NCBI RefSeq assembly: GCF_022557175.1
Contig: NZ_CP092915.1
Location: forward strand, 6,138,001-6,202,000
Source of the DNA: Mycolicibacterium sp. YH-1
Lineage (GTDB): Bacteria > Actinomycetota > Actinomycetes > Mycobacteriales > Mycobacteriaceae
Length of the DNA stretch: 64,000 nt
Direction of reading: 5' to 3'
Below the pieces are notes generated by a model that was not told the origin of the DNA, searched no databases, and saw only the letters and a list, made by a program, of their open reading frames with translations. The position numbers were made by a program, and so were the translations under genes. Positions 33,961 to 43,071 of this stretch are shown here, piece after piece (within the stretch, counting starts at the first letter, position 1; each line of letters begins with the position of its first letter).

Positions 33961-34973
33961 CGCCCGGTGTCCTGGCCAGCCACCTTCACATACACAGGCT
34001 GCCCGCCCTTGCCGTTGAGTTTCAGGATCGCGTCACAGAGGTAGAACGAGAAGTAGTCGCCGTACAGCGCCATCCGGTTGAGCGCCCGGTAGGTGTCGGG
34101 CAGAGTGTTGAGTAGGTCGTCGACGTAGTCCGTGTCGGCGAGGACCGTGCTCGTCACCCGATCTGCCTGAGCGACAACGTTCTTGACACTCGGTCGCGCG
34201 CGGATGAGCAGGTCCCCGATGCCCGCCGCGGCCGCGTTGGTGGAGGCGATGCTGTCACTGATGTCAACCTTGCGCGCAGCGAGCCCATCGACCAGTTGCG
34301 ACAGTGAGTCGACCGCGCTGTCGAACTCGCCACTGTGCTCGCCGAGCGATCCCAGCACCGTGTTCAGATTCGCGATGACCTGACCGATCAGTTCATCCCG
34401 GTTGGCCATAGTGTCGGTCAACGACGCCGTATGTGCCAGAAGCGAGCCGATTGTCGGCCCCTGCCCCTGGAGCGCCTGAATCAGCTGGCCAGTCAGCGCG
34501 TTCATCGCCTCGGGATCGAGCGCGCGAAACAGCGGGCGAAACCCACCGATGAGCGCGTCCAGGTCCAGCGCAGGCTCCGTCCGAGTCACCGGAATCGTCT
34601 GTCCGACATCGATTCGCTGCAGGCTCCCCGGCCCCTCCTGCAGTTCCATGTATCGCCCGCCGATCAGATTGTCGTACCGAACAAGCGCTTTCGTGCCATC
34701 GGTGAGCACAACCGAGTCGTCGACCGAGAACTCGACCACCGCGTGGTTCTCGACGTTGACGGAGATGTCCCTCACCTTGCCCACCTCGACTCCGGCGATG
34801 CGGACGAAGTTGCCGCTCTCCAGTCCGCTGATGTTGACGAACTCCGCGCGGTAGGTCGCCTGATCGTTGAACCGCAACTGCGCGAACACGATGAGGAGCA
34901 CGAATGCGCCGACGCCGCAGACGGTCAGGAACGCGGTCAGGCGCCACACGATGCCGGTCAGGTTGGCTTTCAC
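33945..34973 (-). CDS. mceB: MceB, MCE-family protein
   Basis: A 342-residue MCE protein with an N-terminal helix (LTAFLTVCGVGAFVLLIVFA), the MCE domain (YRAEFVNISGLESGNFVRIAGVEVGKV) and a helical region ending with a two-cysteine tail (YLCDAI...TGRCAPK). It is the shortest subunit here, as usual for MceB. It overlaps mceA by 4 bases. Confidence 0.9.
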   Translation of the reverse strand: MKANLTGIVWRLTAFLTVCGVGAFVLLIVFAQLRFNDQATYRAEFVNISGLESGNFVRIAGVEVGKVRDISVNVENHAVVEFSVDDSVVLTDGTKALVRYDNLIGGRYMELQEGPGSLQRIDVGQTIPVTRTEPALDLDALIGGFRPLFRALDPEAMNALTGQLIQALQGQGPTIGSLLAHTASLTDTMANRDELIGQVIANLNTVLGSLGEHSGEFDSAVDSLSQLVDGLAARKVDISDSIASTNAAAAGIGDLLIRARPSVKNVVAQADRVTSTVLADTDYVDDLLNTLPDTYRALNRMALYGDYFSFYLCDAILKLNGKGGQPVYVKVAGQDTGRCAPK

Positions 34974-36304
34974 GGCTGTGGGCCCTCCTCGATTGGAGCC
35001 ACGCTCGGAACTGTCACGGGTGGCGGCGGCAGGGGTTCATATGGTGGCGCACCCGGGTATGGCACCGGTCCGATCGCCGGCGGACCCTCACCGCGAATAC
35101 GAGGCGGTTCGGGCACAGCCTTGGTGGCGGGGAAGAAGTTCGCAAACCACGGGTGACCGATGCCCGGGTTGGGTCGCCAGTCCACGCCCGTTCCCCAGCC
35201 CGTGTTGGTGATCAACTGCCGCACGGGGAACTGCTTGGAGACATCGGGCAGTGACCCGCAGCCTGGTTGTCCACCCGGCCCGCCCTTGGCGGCGACGATC
35301 GGGAGATTGTCGGGATACCGGTATGGGTCATCGCCCAGATTGAGCCCGCTGTCAAGCACGATGCTTCGGCCGTTGCCGCCTACCTGCTCGTGCCCACCGT
35401 TGTCGAGGAACCACTTGGCCCCCAACAGCATGCACGTGTAACTGGGCTCATACTTCATCAGCAGCGATGTGGTCGGCTCCAGGCTGTTGATCGCATCCAC
35501 CAGGTTGTCCTGATTCGGACCGATGAGACTGTTCCCGGATTGGGCGAGTCCAATGACGCTGAGCAGCAACGTATCGATCTCCGAGGCATTGCGCGTGACG
35601 GTCTCGCTCAGAGTGCTCGAAGCGTCGAGGACGTCCAGGATGTCCTCGGCCGCAGCGTTGTACGTGTCACCGAACTCCCGCACAGCACGCCAGTCCTCCT
35701 GCGCGGTCTGCATCCGCGGGTTGAGCTCGCGCAGAACCGTGTTGGCTGCCGTCGTCGCCTCACCCATGCGTTGCCCCTGCCCGCGCACCCCTTCGGCCAA
35801 CGCTGTCAACGTGGCGTTCAACTTCGGCGGATCGACCCGGTGAAGGACCTCAACGAGGTTCTGAAACACCGTGTTCACCTCGGCAGTGACGTTGCGCGAA
35901 ACCACCACCGCGCCTGCCCCGATCCGATCCGCACTGGGATCGGCCGGGTAGATCAGATCCACGTACTTCGCGCCGAACGCCGTGGTCGCCTGTATCTCCG
36001 CCTGCACATTGGCGGGGATGAAAGCCGTCATCTCGGGGAGGAGTTCCAGTTTCAACCGGACTGGGTCGGTGCCCTCGACACCGGCGACGCGACCAACCTT
36101 GACGCCGCGCATTCTGACCTTGGCGCCCGACTCCATGACCAGCCCGGAGCGTTCCGCGGTGACCGTCACCGGCACAACCGAGTTGAACTTCCCGGTGAAC
36201 AGCAGAGCCGTCATCAGCACCAGGGCCAGGATCGTGACCATTAGGATCAGCGCCCATAGCGCAGGCGGAATGCGGTGTTGCCCGGGCCTGGTGTCCATGG
36301 TCAT
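34970..36304 (-). CDS. mceA: MceA, MCE-family protein
   Basis: A 444-residue MCE protein. The N-terminal helix (LWALILMVTILALVLMTALL) is followed by the MCE domain (VTVTAERSGLVMESGAKVRMRGVKVG) and a helical part, with a Pro-rich tail from about residue 395. As first Mce subunit it follows the two permeases directly, with a 4-base overlap. Which of the numbered mce operons this corresponds to cannot be told from sequence alone. Confidence 0.9.
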   Translation of the reverse strand: MTMDTRPGQHRIPPALWALILMVTILALVLMTALLFTGKFNSVVPVTVTAERSGLVMESGAKVRMRGVKVGRVAGVEGTDPVRLKLELLPEMTAFIPANVQAEIQATTAFGAKYVDLIYPADPSADRIGAGAVVVSRNVTAEVNTVFQNLVEVLHRVDPPKLNATLTALAEGVRGQGQRMGEATTAANTVLRELNPRMQTAQEDWRAVREFGDTYNAAAEDILDVLDASSTLSETVTRNASEIDTLLLSVIGLAQSGNSLIGPNQDNLVDAINSLEPTTSLLMKYEPSYTCMLLGAKWFLDNGGHEQVGGNGRSIVLDSGLNLGDDPYRYPDNLPIVAAKGGPGGQPGCGSLPDVSKQFPVRQLITNTGWGTGVDWRPNPGIGHPWFANFFPATKAVPEPPRIRGEGPPAIGPVPYPGAPPYEPLPPPPVTVPSVAPIEEGPQP

Positions 36305-37155
36305 CCCGCCAGGTTGAAGTTGCCGGACTGGCCGTAGACGGCGAGCGACATCGCCGTCACCACGAACGCCGCCACGACCAGCGATGCACGCACCGCTCGA
36401 CCGACCGCCTCCCCCACTCCGGCAGGGCCGCCCGTCGCGTTGTAGCCGTAGTAGGTGTGGACGAGCATGATGACGGTGGCCATGGTGATCGACTGAACGA
36501 ACGACCAGATGAGGTCGGTGGGGTTCAGGAACGTGTTGAAGTAGTGGTCGTACACGCCGGTGGACTGACCGTAGATCGCCGTTGTGCCAACCCGTGCCGC
36601 GGTGAAGGACATTGCGACGCCGACACAGTACAGCGGGATGACCACGATGACCCCGGCGATCACCCGGGTCGACGCGAGGTAGGCGATGCTGCGCATGCCG
36701 ATGACCTCGAGCGCGTCGATCTCCTCGTTGATTCGCATTGCACCCAACTGTGCGGTCGCGCCGGCACCGATGGTGGCTGACAGCGCGATCGCCGTGGTCC
36801 CTGGCGCGATGATGCGCACATTGAGGAAGGCGGACGCGAATCCGGTGAGGGCCTCCACGCCGATGTTGGCGAACTGGTTGTATCCCTGGACGGCGATGAC
36901 GGCACCGGTGGACAGCGTCAGGAAGCCGACGATGGCGACGGTGCCGCCGATGATCGCCAGCGCCCCAACACCCAGTCCCATCTGCGCGATGAGCCGGAGC
37001 ACCTCTTTGCGATAGTGCAGTGCGGCGTCACCGATTGAATGCAGTGTCCTGAAGTAGAACTCGGCCTGCAGCCCGATCTGATTCCACCCCCGGCCGCAGC
37101 CACGGATCAGGTTGACCACTCGTGCCCGCGGTGCGGTGATGGCTAACTGGCTCAC
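36301..37155 (-). CDS. YrbEB, MlaE-type permease
   Basis: A 284-residue permease subunit of the Mce lipid importer. The MlaE/YrbE signature is clear: TTAIALSATIGAGATAQLGAMRINEEIDALEVIG and the following helices (ASTRVIAGVIVVIPLYCVGV). With YrbEA it forms the membrane channel energised by the MceG ATPase, encoded elsewhere. It overlaps both neighbouring genes by 4 bases. Confidence 0.93.
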   Translation of the reverse strand: MSQLAITAPRARVVNLIRGCGRGWNQIGLQAEFYFRTLHSIGDAALHYRKEVLRLIAQMGLGVGALAIIGGTVAIVGFLTLSTGAVIAVQGYNQFANIGVEALTGFASAFLNVRIIAPGTTAIALSATIGAGATAQLGAMRINEEIDALEVIGMRSIAYLASTRVIAGVIVVIPLYCVGVAMSFTAARVGTTAIYGQSTGVYDHYFNTFLNPTDLIWSFVQSITMATVIMLVHTYYGYNATGGPAGVGEAVGRAVRASLVVAAFVVTAMSLAVYGQSGNFNLAG

Positions 37156-37919
37156 AGCGTGGCCTGCACACCGACGGCGGTCACAATGATGTTGATCGCG
37201 AAGAGCGCCATGAACGTGAACACGACCGTCTCGTTGACCGCGTTGCCCACACCAGCCGGCCCACCGCCGACGGATATGCCCTTGTAACAGGCGATGAGGC
37301 CCGCCACCATCCCGAAGATGGCCCCCTTGATGAGCGCGATGACGATGTCGGTCACACCCGTCAAGAGCGTGAAGCCCGCGACGAAGTCGCCGGGCGAGAC
37401 GTGCTGGACGTAGACACAGAAGAAGAACGCGCCGACCAGACCCACCAGGATCACCGTGGAGGCCAGGACCGTGGCGACCGTGGTCGCCGCCAGAACTCGT
37501 GGGACCACCAGGGCCTGGATCGGGTTGATCCCCATGACCCGCAGCGCGTCCAACTCCTCCCGGATAGTGCGTGCTCCGAGATCAGCGCACATTGCTGTCG
37601 CTCCGGCACCGGATATGACGAGAACCGTTGCCAACGGGCCGATTTGAGTCACCGTTCCCAGTGCCGCGCCAGTGCCGGATAGGTCGGCCGCGCCGAACTC
37701 GATCAGGAGGATGTTCAGCGTGAAGACCAGCAGCACGGAGTAGGGGATGGTGAGCATCAACGCGGGAAGCAACGACACCCGCGCGACGAACCACGTTTGG
37801 ATCAGATACTCGCGCCACGCGAACGGTCCCCGAAAGATCTGTACGAAGGTGTCCAGCGACATCGCGAAGAACTCGCCGGTCGAGCGCACGGGTTTGGACA
37901 GTGTCTGCACGGCAGTCAA
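37152..37919 (-). CDS. YrbEA, MlaE-type permease
   Basis: A 255-residue permease subunit and first gene of the mce operon. The signature lies in VISGAGATAMCADLGARTIREELDALRVMGI, followed by PIQALVVPRVLAATTVATVLAS. Five to six helices. The control region upstream (37920-38307) carries a 54-base element shared with the P450 operon, 91 bases before the start. No FadD-like gene precedes it, unlike mce1. Confidence 0.93.
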   Translation of the reverse strand: MTAVQTLSKPVRSTGEFFAMSLDTFVQIFRGPFAWREYLIQTWFVARVSLLPALMLTIPYSVLLVFTLNILLIEFGAADLSGTGAALGTVTQIGPLATVLVISGAGATAMCADLGARTIREELDALRVMGINPIQALVVPRVLAATTVATVLASTVILVGLVGAFFFCVYVQHVSPGDFVAGFTLLTGVTDIVIALIKGAIFGMVAGLIACYKGISVGGGPAGVGNAVNETVVFTFMALFAINIIVTAVGVQATL

Positions 37920-38010
37920 GAGGTTTCGTCACCCGCCTAACGTCTCGCGGTCGCCGGTCGCTGCGACCGGTGAGGTGGATCCAGCAAGGATGTCGGCGTC
38001 GCCGGAGCTG

Positions 38011-38064
38011 CGCATCCGTATGAACCGCAGACTTGCTACGTAGGTACGTGGTGTCGACGCTGCG
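38011..38064 (-). promoter_or_regulatory. 54-bp upstream element B (mce operon)
   Basis: Matches 44 of 54 bases of the element at 28752-28805 without gaps. It begins 92 bases upstream of the first mce-operon gene, close to the 78 bases seen at the P450 operon. The core GCTACGTA is conserved. A joint promoter and operator is the simplest reading. Confidence 0.7.
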
Positions 38065-38201
38065 ACAGCGGTGCCCAGCAACGCACTCGACCCAGCGTCT
38101 CCGCCGTTACGGGGAGCCGGGACAAGCGCGATGTCCGCGCAGCGATGTGCGCCGAATTGATGCAATACGCACTTGGCGGATATCCGACTTTGGGCATACT
38201 G

Positions 38202-38235
38202 CGCAATATGTTGGACAGCACTTGTGCATATTGCG
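38202..38235. promoter_or_regulatory. Putative operator of the branched-chain dehydrogenase operon
   Basis: CGCAATATG (38202-38210) and CATATTGCG (38227-38235) form a perfect 9-bp inverted repeat with a 16-base spacer, about 73 bases upstream of the E1 alpha start. A related half-site GCAATACGCAC lies at about 38162. Paired sites of this kind suit an Lrp/AsnC-type regulator, common for branched-chain catabolism, but no such gene is in the window. Confidence 0.6.
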
Positions 38236-38307
38236 AGTCGCTGGTTGTGTGACGCCTCAACGCCGCCAGCCATCCGCTGATCGCGGTCTGTCACCCGGAG
38301 GCATCCC

Positions 38308-39393
38308 GTGTTCAACCCTGATGAGTTCGTCCAACTGGTCACCGAAAGTGGTGAGAGACAGAGCCATCCGGTGTTCTCGCCGTTCGTCGACGATATCGAC
38401 GTCGCCGCGCTGCGCCGCCTGTATGAGGACCTCGTCGTCGTCAGGCGCATCGATGCCGAGGCGACGGCCCTGCAGCGGCAGGGCGAACTCGCGTTGTGGG
38501 CGCCGTGCCTCGGGCAGGAGGCCGCGCAGGTCGGTTCGGCCCGAGCGCTTGGCGCCGAGGACTTCGTCTTCGCCAGCTACCGCGAACACGGTGTCGCCTA
38601 TTGCCGCGGCGTCGACCCCACACACATGCTCAGGTTCTGGCGCGGCTCCACCCACTCTGGCTGGAATCCGTTCGACTACCGAATGACCACCCCGGCGATC
38701 ATCGTCGGATCGCAGGCCTTGCACGCCACCGGATACGCAATGGGCATTGCGCTTGACGGTGCCGATGGCGCGGCGATCACCTACTTCGGCGACGGCGCGA
38801 CGAGCCAGGGCGACATCTCCGAGGCACTGGGATTCGCTGCGAGCTTCTCCGCGCCCGTGGTGTTCTTCTGCCAGAACAATCAGTGGGCGATATCCGAACC
38901 GGTGCGGCTGCAGTCACCGACCGCCCTGGCCCACCGCGGACCCGGGTTCGGCGTCCCCGCGGTACGCGTCGACGGCAACGACGTGCTCGCCGTGATGGCC
39001 ACGACACGGGCCGCACTCGAACGCGCTCGCAGGGGAGACGGTCCAACCCTCATCGAGGCCGTCACCTACCGGATGGGGCCGCACACCACCTCCGATGATC
39101 CCACCAGATACCGGCCGGCGGACCTGGATGAGCTGTGGAGACAACGTGATCCACTGGATCGGATCTTCAGACTGCTCGACGCGCATCGGGCGATCGACGA
39201 CGACTACCTCGCCGCGGTGACACAGCGCGCCGATGACACCGCCGCTGCGCTGCGCCGGGGCTGCCTGGAGACGGTCGAACCCACCGCGCTGTCGATGTTC
39301 GACAACGTCTACGCCGAGCCCCATCCCCTGGTCGACGACGAGCGTCGCCAGTTCACGTCCTACCTCGCCACGCTGGAGGGAACCCCGCAGTGA
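38308..39393 (+). CDS. bkdA: Branched-chain 2-oxoacid dehydrogenase E1 alpha
   Basis: A 361-residue thiamine-diphosphate enzyme subunit that decarboxylates 2-oxoacids. The TPP motif is GDGATSQGDISEALGFAA...NN (GDG to QNN, about 30 residues). The phosphorylation-loop region RMGPHTTSDDPTRYR is conserved. The start is GTG with GGAGG 6 bases upstream. With E1 beta, E2, E3 and an amino-acid dehydrogenase in one operon, the branched-chain type is more likely than pyruvate dehydrogenase; the subunits resemble mycobacterial BkdABC. Confidence 0.88.
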   Translation: MFNPDEFVQLVTESGERQSHPVFSPFVDDIDVAALRRLYEDLVVVRRIDAEATALQRQGELALWAPCLGQEAAQVGSARALGAEDFVFASYREHGVAYCRGVDPTHMLRFWRGSTHSGWNPFDYRMTTPAIIVGSQALHATGYAMGIALDGADGAAITYFGDGATSQGDISEALGFAASFSAPVVFFCQNNQWAISEPVRLQSPTALAHRGPGFGVPAVRVDGNDVLAVMATTRAALERARRGDGPTLIEAVTYRMGPHTTSDDPTRYRPADLDELWRQRDPLDRIFRLLDAHRAIDDDYLAAVTQRADDTAAALRRGCLETVEPTALSMFDNVYAEPHPLVDDERRQFTSYLATLEGTPQ

Positions 39394-40409
39394 GCATCGC
39401 AACCACACTGACCGCACCGGCCGCGCCCGTCGCGCCGGACGCGCTTCCGCTGGGAAAGGCCATCAACGCCGGCCTGCAACGCGCGCTGAAAGGTGATCCG
39501 AAGGTTGTGCTGATGGGCGAGGACATCGGCAAGCTCGGTGGTGTCTTCCGCATAACCGATGGACTACAGGAGGAGTTCGGCCCGCACCGGGTGATCGACA
39601 CTCCGCTAGCCGAGTCCGGGATCATCGGCACCGCAATTGGACTGGCGATCAGGGGCTACCGTCCGGTCTGCGAGATCCAGTTCGACGGCTTCATCTACCC
39701 CGCCTTCGACCAGATCGTCTGTCAGGTCGCCAAACTGCACTACCGGACCGGCGGGAATGTGAAGATGCCCATCACCATTCGGGTCCCCTACGGCGGTGGC
39801 ATCGGCGCGATCGAGCACCATTCCGAGTCACCCGAGGGCTACTTCGCGGCCACGGCGGGCTTGCGGGTGGTCACCTGCAGCAACGCCTCTGACGCGTACA
39901 CGATGATCCAGCAGGCAATCGCCTCCGACGACCCGGTGCTGTTCTTCGAGCCCAAGCGGCGGTACTGGCAGAAAGGACCCGTCGAGACCAACGTCGACGC
40001 CTATCCCCTGCACAGGGCCAGGGTGCTCACCGACGGAACCGACGCCACGTTGCTGACCTACGGCCCGTTGGTCCCGACTGCACTGCAGGCGGCGCAGGTC
40101 GCAGCACAGGACGGCATCAGCCTCGAGGTGATCGACCTCCGCTCCATCTCGCCCCTGGACATCGACACCATCGCCGAATCCGTCGAGCGCACAGGGCGTC
40201 TCGTCATCGTCCATGAGGCGCCGGTGTTCCTGGGCATCGGCGCCGAGATCGCCACCCGGATCACCGAGCGGTGTTTCCATCATCTCGAGGCCCCGGTGGC
40301 CCGGGTGGGCGGATTCAGCCTGCCCTACCCGCCGGCCAAGCTCGAAACGCACTACCTGCCTGACGTCGACCGCATCCTCGACGCCGTGGACTCCACCCTC
40401 GGCTCGTGA
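39390..40409 (+). CDS. bkdB: Branched-chain 2-oxoacid dehydrogenase E1 beta
   Basis: A 339-residue E1 beta subunit (transketolase-like pyrimidine-binding and C-terminal domains). Landmarks are GEDIGKLGGVFRITDGLQ, DTPLAESGIIGTAIGLA, the metal/cofactor region EIQFDGFIYPAFDQIV, and LEVIDLRSISPLD. The GTG start overlaps the E1 alpha stop (GTGA). Together they make the alpha2-beta2 decarboxylase. Confidence 0.92.
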   Translation: MSIATTLTAPAAPVAPDALPLGKAINAGLQRALKGDPKVVLMGEDIGKLGGVFRITDGLQEEFGPHRVIDTPLAESGIIGTAIGLAIRGYRPVCEIQFDGFIYPAFDQIVCQVAKLHYRTGGNVKMPITIRVPYGGGIGAIEHHSESPEGYFAATAGLRVVTCSNASDAYTMIQQAIASDDPVLFFEPKRRYWQKGPVETNVDAYPLHRARVLTDGTDATLLTYGPLVPTALQAAQVAAQDGISLEVIDLRSISPLDIDTIAESVERTGRLVIVHEAPVFLGIGAEIATRITERCFHHLEAPVARVGGFSLPYPPAKLETHYLPDVDRILDAVDSTLGS

Positions 40410-40424
40410 AGACAGGACCACAGC

Positions 40425-41636
40425 ATGCCCACCGTTAAGACCTTCCTGCTGCCGGACCTCGGCGAGGGACTCACCGAGGCGCAACTGCTCACCTGGTCCG
40501 TCCGGGTTGGCGACACCGTCGCACTGAATCAGATCATCGCCGAGGTCGAAACGGCGAAGGCGATGGTGGAACTGCCTTCGCCGTTCGCCGGAACGGTCGT
40601 CGCACTGCATGCCGAGGAGGGCGCCACCATCGACGTCGGCAACCCGTTCATCGACATCGAGGTGCCCGAACCAGCAGAGGGCGGCGAACGCGTGCCGGTT
40701 CTGGTCGGCTACGGCGTCGCCGAGGAAAGCCCCCGGCGTCACCGGCGGTCCCTGACTCCCGCCACTGCCGCCGTGCCCAGACCCGGACGGGTGCTGGCCT
40801 CACCGCCGGTGCGATTCATCGCGCGACAGCGCGGTATCGACCTCGCCAACATCGAGCCGACCGGCAGGCGAGGCGAGGTGACGCGGGCCGATATCGAGGG
40901 ATTCCTGCGCACTCCGGACACCGGATCACTCACGCGCCAAGAGGATCGGACCCCGATCAAGGGAGTGCGTAAGCACACCGCCCAGGCGATGGTTCGCAGC
41001 GCGTTCACCGCTCCGCACGTCACCATCTTCGTCGATGTCGACGTGACGCCGACCATGGAGCTGCTGGAACGGCTGCGCGCCACCGAGCACTTCTCGGGCG
41101 TCCGGCTGACACCACTGGCGTTCGTGGCCAAGGCGTTGCTCGTCGCACTGCGAACCAATCCGGACCTGAACACGTTCTGGGACGAGGACGCCCAGGAGAT
41201 CGTCACCAAACGCTATGTGAATCTGGGGATTGCGGCCGCAACCCCGCGCGGACTGATGGTGCCCAACATCAAGGATGCCCACACCCTGGGCCTGCGTGAG
41301 CTGGCGGTCGCCCTGTCCGAACTCACCTCCACGGCCAAGGCCGGCAAGACGCAACCCGCCGCACTTTCCGAGGGAACCATCACGATAACCAACATCGGGG
41401 TGTTCGGGATCGACTCGGGCACACCGATACTCAACCCGGACGAGGCGGCGATCCTGTGTTTCGGTTCCATTCGAACACGCCCGTGGGAGCACCGGGGCGA
41501 CATTGCCCTTCGCTCAATCACGACGTTGAGCCTGGCCTTCGACCACCGCCTGGTCGACGGTGAACAGGGCTCGAAATTCCTTGCCGCCGTTGCTGACATC
41601 CTGGCCGATCCGATGACGCTGATCGCGCTGGTCTGA
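40425..41636 (+). CDS. bkdC: Branched-chain 2-oxoacid dehydrogenase E2 (acyltransferase)
   Basis: A 403-residue E2 core protein. Domains: one lipoyl domain (residues 1-80) with the lipoylated lysine in ETAKA; a short linker; an E1/E3-binding domain (SPPVRFIARQRGIDL...RADIEGFL, about 125-165); and the catalytic acyltransferase domain ending in the DHRLVDG active-site motif. A single lipoyl domain is usual for Bkd-type E2. It starts 15 bases after the E1 beta stop. Confidence 0.92.
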   Translation: MPTVKTFLLPDLGEGLTEAQLLTWSVRVGDTVALNQIIAEVETAKAMVELPSPFAGTVVALHAEEGATIDVGNPFIDIEVPEPAEGGERVPVLVGYGVAEESPRRHRRSLTPATAAVPRPGRVLASPPVRFIARQRGIDLANIEPTGRRGEVTRADIEGFLRTPDTGSLTRQEDRTPIKGVRKHTAQAMVRSAFTAPHVTIFVDVDVTPTMELLERLRATEHFSGVRLTPLAFVAKALLVALRTNPDLNTFWDEDAQEIVTKRYVNLGIAAATPRGLMVPNIKDAHTLGLRELAVALSELTSTAKAGKTQPAALSEGTITITNIGVFGIDSGTPILNPDEAAILCFGSIRTRPWEHRGDIALRSITTLSLAFDHRLVDGEQGSKFLAAVADILADPMTLIALV

Positions 41637-41667
41637 CCGGTGCCATGGCGAGACGAAGGAGCACGAT

Positions 41668-43038
41668 ATGACAGATAACCCCGACGTCCTGATCCTCGGC
41701 GGCGGTTCGGGCGGATACGCCTGCGCCCTGCGCGCCGCGCAGCTCGGCAAGACCGTCACACTGATCGAGCAGGACAAAGTCGGTGGCACGTGCCTGCACC
41801 GGGGTTGCATACCCACCAAGGCGCTGACACACGCCGCGGCGGTTGCCGACACGGTCTCGAACGCGGCCTCCATCGGGATCGGCGCAACGCTCGGGCAGAT
41901 CGACCTCGACGCCGTGCACCGATACCAGGGCGAGGTCGTGGAGCGCCTGTTCCAGGGTCTGCAGGGGCTCATCCGACACCGCGGCGTCGAGGTCGTCACG
42001 GGCACCGGACGCTACGGCGGTGGCACCACCATCGTGGTCGGTGACCGCTCCATCACCGGTGCACAGTTGGTGCTGGCCACCGGATCCCGAGTCAGCATGC
42101 CGCCCGGACTGGAGGTGGGCGGCCGCATCCTCACCAGCGATGAGGCACTGACGTTTCCCGACCTGCCGGGGCGGGTCATCATCCTCGGCGGCGGTGTCAT
42201 CGGCGTTGAGTTCGCCAGCATCTGGGCCTCCCTGGGTGCCGACGTCACCATCGTCGAGGCGCTGCCCCGCCTGGTGTCGGCTGAGGATGACTGGTCCTCC
42301 AGACAACTCACCCGCGCATTCCGCAAGCGCGGCATAACGATCAAGACCGACACCCGGTTCGTCACAGCGGTCGACAACGGCGCTGATGTCAGCGTCACGG
42401 TCGAATCCGGCGAGACCGTGCAGGCCGATCTGCTGCTCGTGGCTGTCGGTCGCCGTCCCCGCACCGATGGGATCGGGCTCGCCGAGGGCGGTGTCGACAT
42501 CGACGAGCGCGGCTTCATCCGGGTCGACGAACACCTGCGCACGTCCGTCCCCGATGTCTACGCCGTCGGCGATATCGTCGCAGGCCCGCAACTCGCGCAT
42601 CGCGGATTCGGGCACGGTGTCTTCGTGGCCGAGACGATCGCCGGCCGAAACCCCATTGCGCGCGACGATGTCGAGATCCCGCGTGTCGCGTACTGCGCGC
42701 CGGAGGTCGCCTCCGTCGGATTGACCGAAACCCAAGCCCGCGAACGGTATTCCGACATCGAGACGGTCGTCTATGACTTCGCCGGCAACGGCAGGAGCCA
42801 GATCATCGGTACAGGCGGCGGAATCAAGGTGATTCGCGTGTCCGACGGCCCCGTCGTCGGCATACACATGGTTGGTGAGGGGGTGGGTGAGCTCGTCGGC
42901 GAAGCGCAGCTGATCGTCAGCTGGGGGGCCCATCCCGAGGATGTCGGCGGCCTCATCCACGCACATCCGACCCAGAACGAGGCAATGGGCGAGGCCCACC
43001 TCGCACTGTCTGGCCAGCCCCTGCACACCCACAACTGA
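41668..43038 (+). CDS. Dihydrolipoyl dehydrogenase (E3)
   Basis: A 456-residue flavoprotein disulfide oxidoreductase. The FAD-binding GGGSGGYACALRAA, the redox pair GTCLHRGCIPTK (C-x4-C), the NAD-binding GGGVIGVEFASIW and the C-terminal HAHPTQNEA catalytic His-Glu dyad are all present, as needed to reoxidise lipoamide. The ATG has AAGGAG 8 bases upstream. A dedicated E3 in the operon is unusual for M. tuberculosis, which uses one shared Lpd. Confidence 0.92.
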   Translation: MTDNPDVLILGGGSGGYACALRAAQLGKTVTLIEQDKVGGTCLHRGCIPTKALTHAAAVADTVSNAASIGIGATLGQIDLDAVHRYQGEVVERLFQGLQGLIRHRGVEVVTGTGRYGGGTTIVVGDRSITGAQLVLATGSRVSMPPGLEVGGRILTSDEALTFPDLPGRVIILGGGVIGVEFASIWASLGADVTIVEALPRLVSAEDDWSSRQLTRAFRKRGITIKTDTRFVTAVDNGADVSVTVESGETVQADLLLVAVGRRPRTDGIGLAEGGVDIDERGFIRVDEHLRTSVPDVYAVGDIVAGPQLAHRGFGHGVFVAETIAGRNPIARDDVEIPRVAYCAPEVASVGLTETQARERYSDIETVVYDFAGNGRSQIIGTGGGIKVIRVSDGPVVGIHMVGEGVGELVGEAQLIVSWGAHPEDVGGLIHAHPTQNEAMGEAHLALSGQPLHTHN

Positions 43039-43071
43039 TCCCGACTTCGACGCCCCCACTTGGAGACACAC

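Larger units (their letters stand above)
37920..38307. promoter_or_regulatory. Divergent control region between mce and the oxoacid dehydrogenase operon
   Basis: A 388-base region with two distinct signals: the 54-base element at 38011-38064 on the mce side, and a 9-bp inverted repeat at 38202-38235 on the dehydrogenase side. GGAGG at 38297-38301 is the ribosome-binding site of the E1 alpha gene. No open frame of note. Confidence 0.7.

Noticed and set aside
38011..38064. KstR or KstR2 operator in the mce control region
   Set aside because: The core GCTACGTA does not fit either motif (TnnAACnnGTTnnA or AnCAAGnnCTTGnT).
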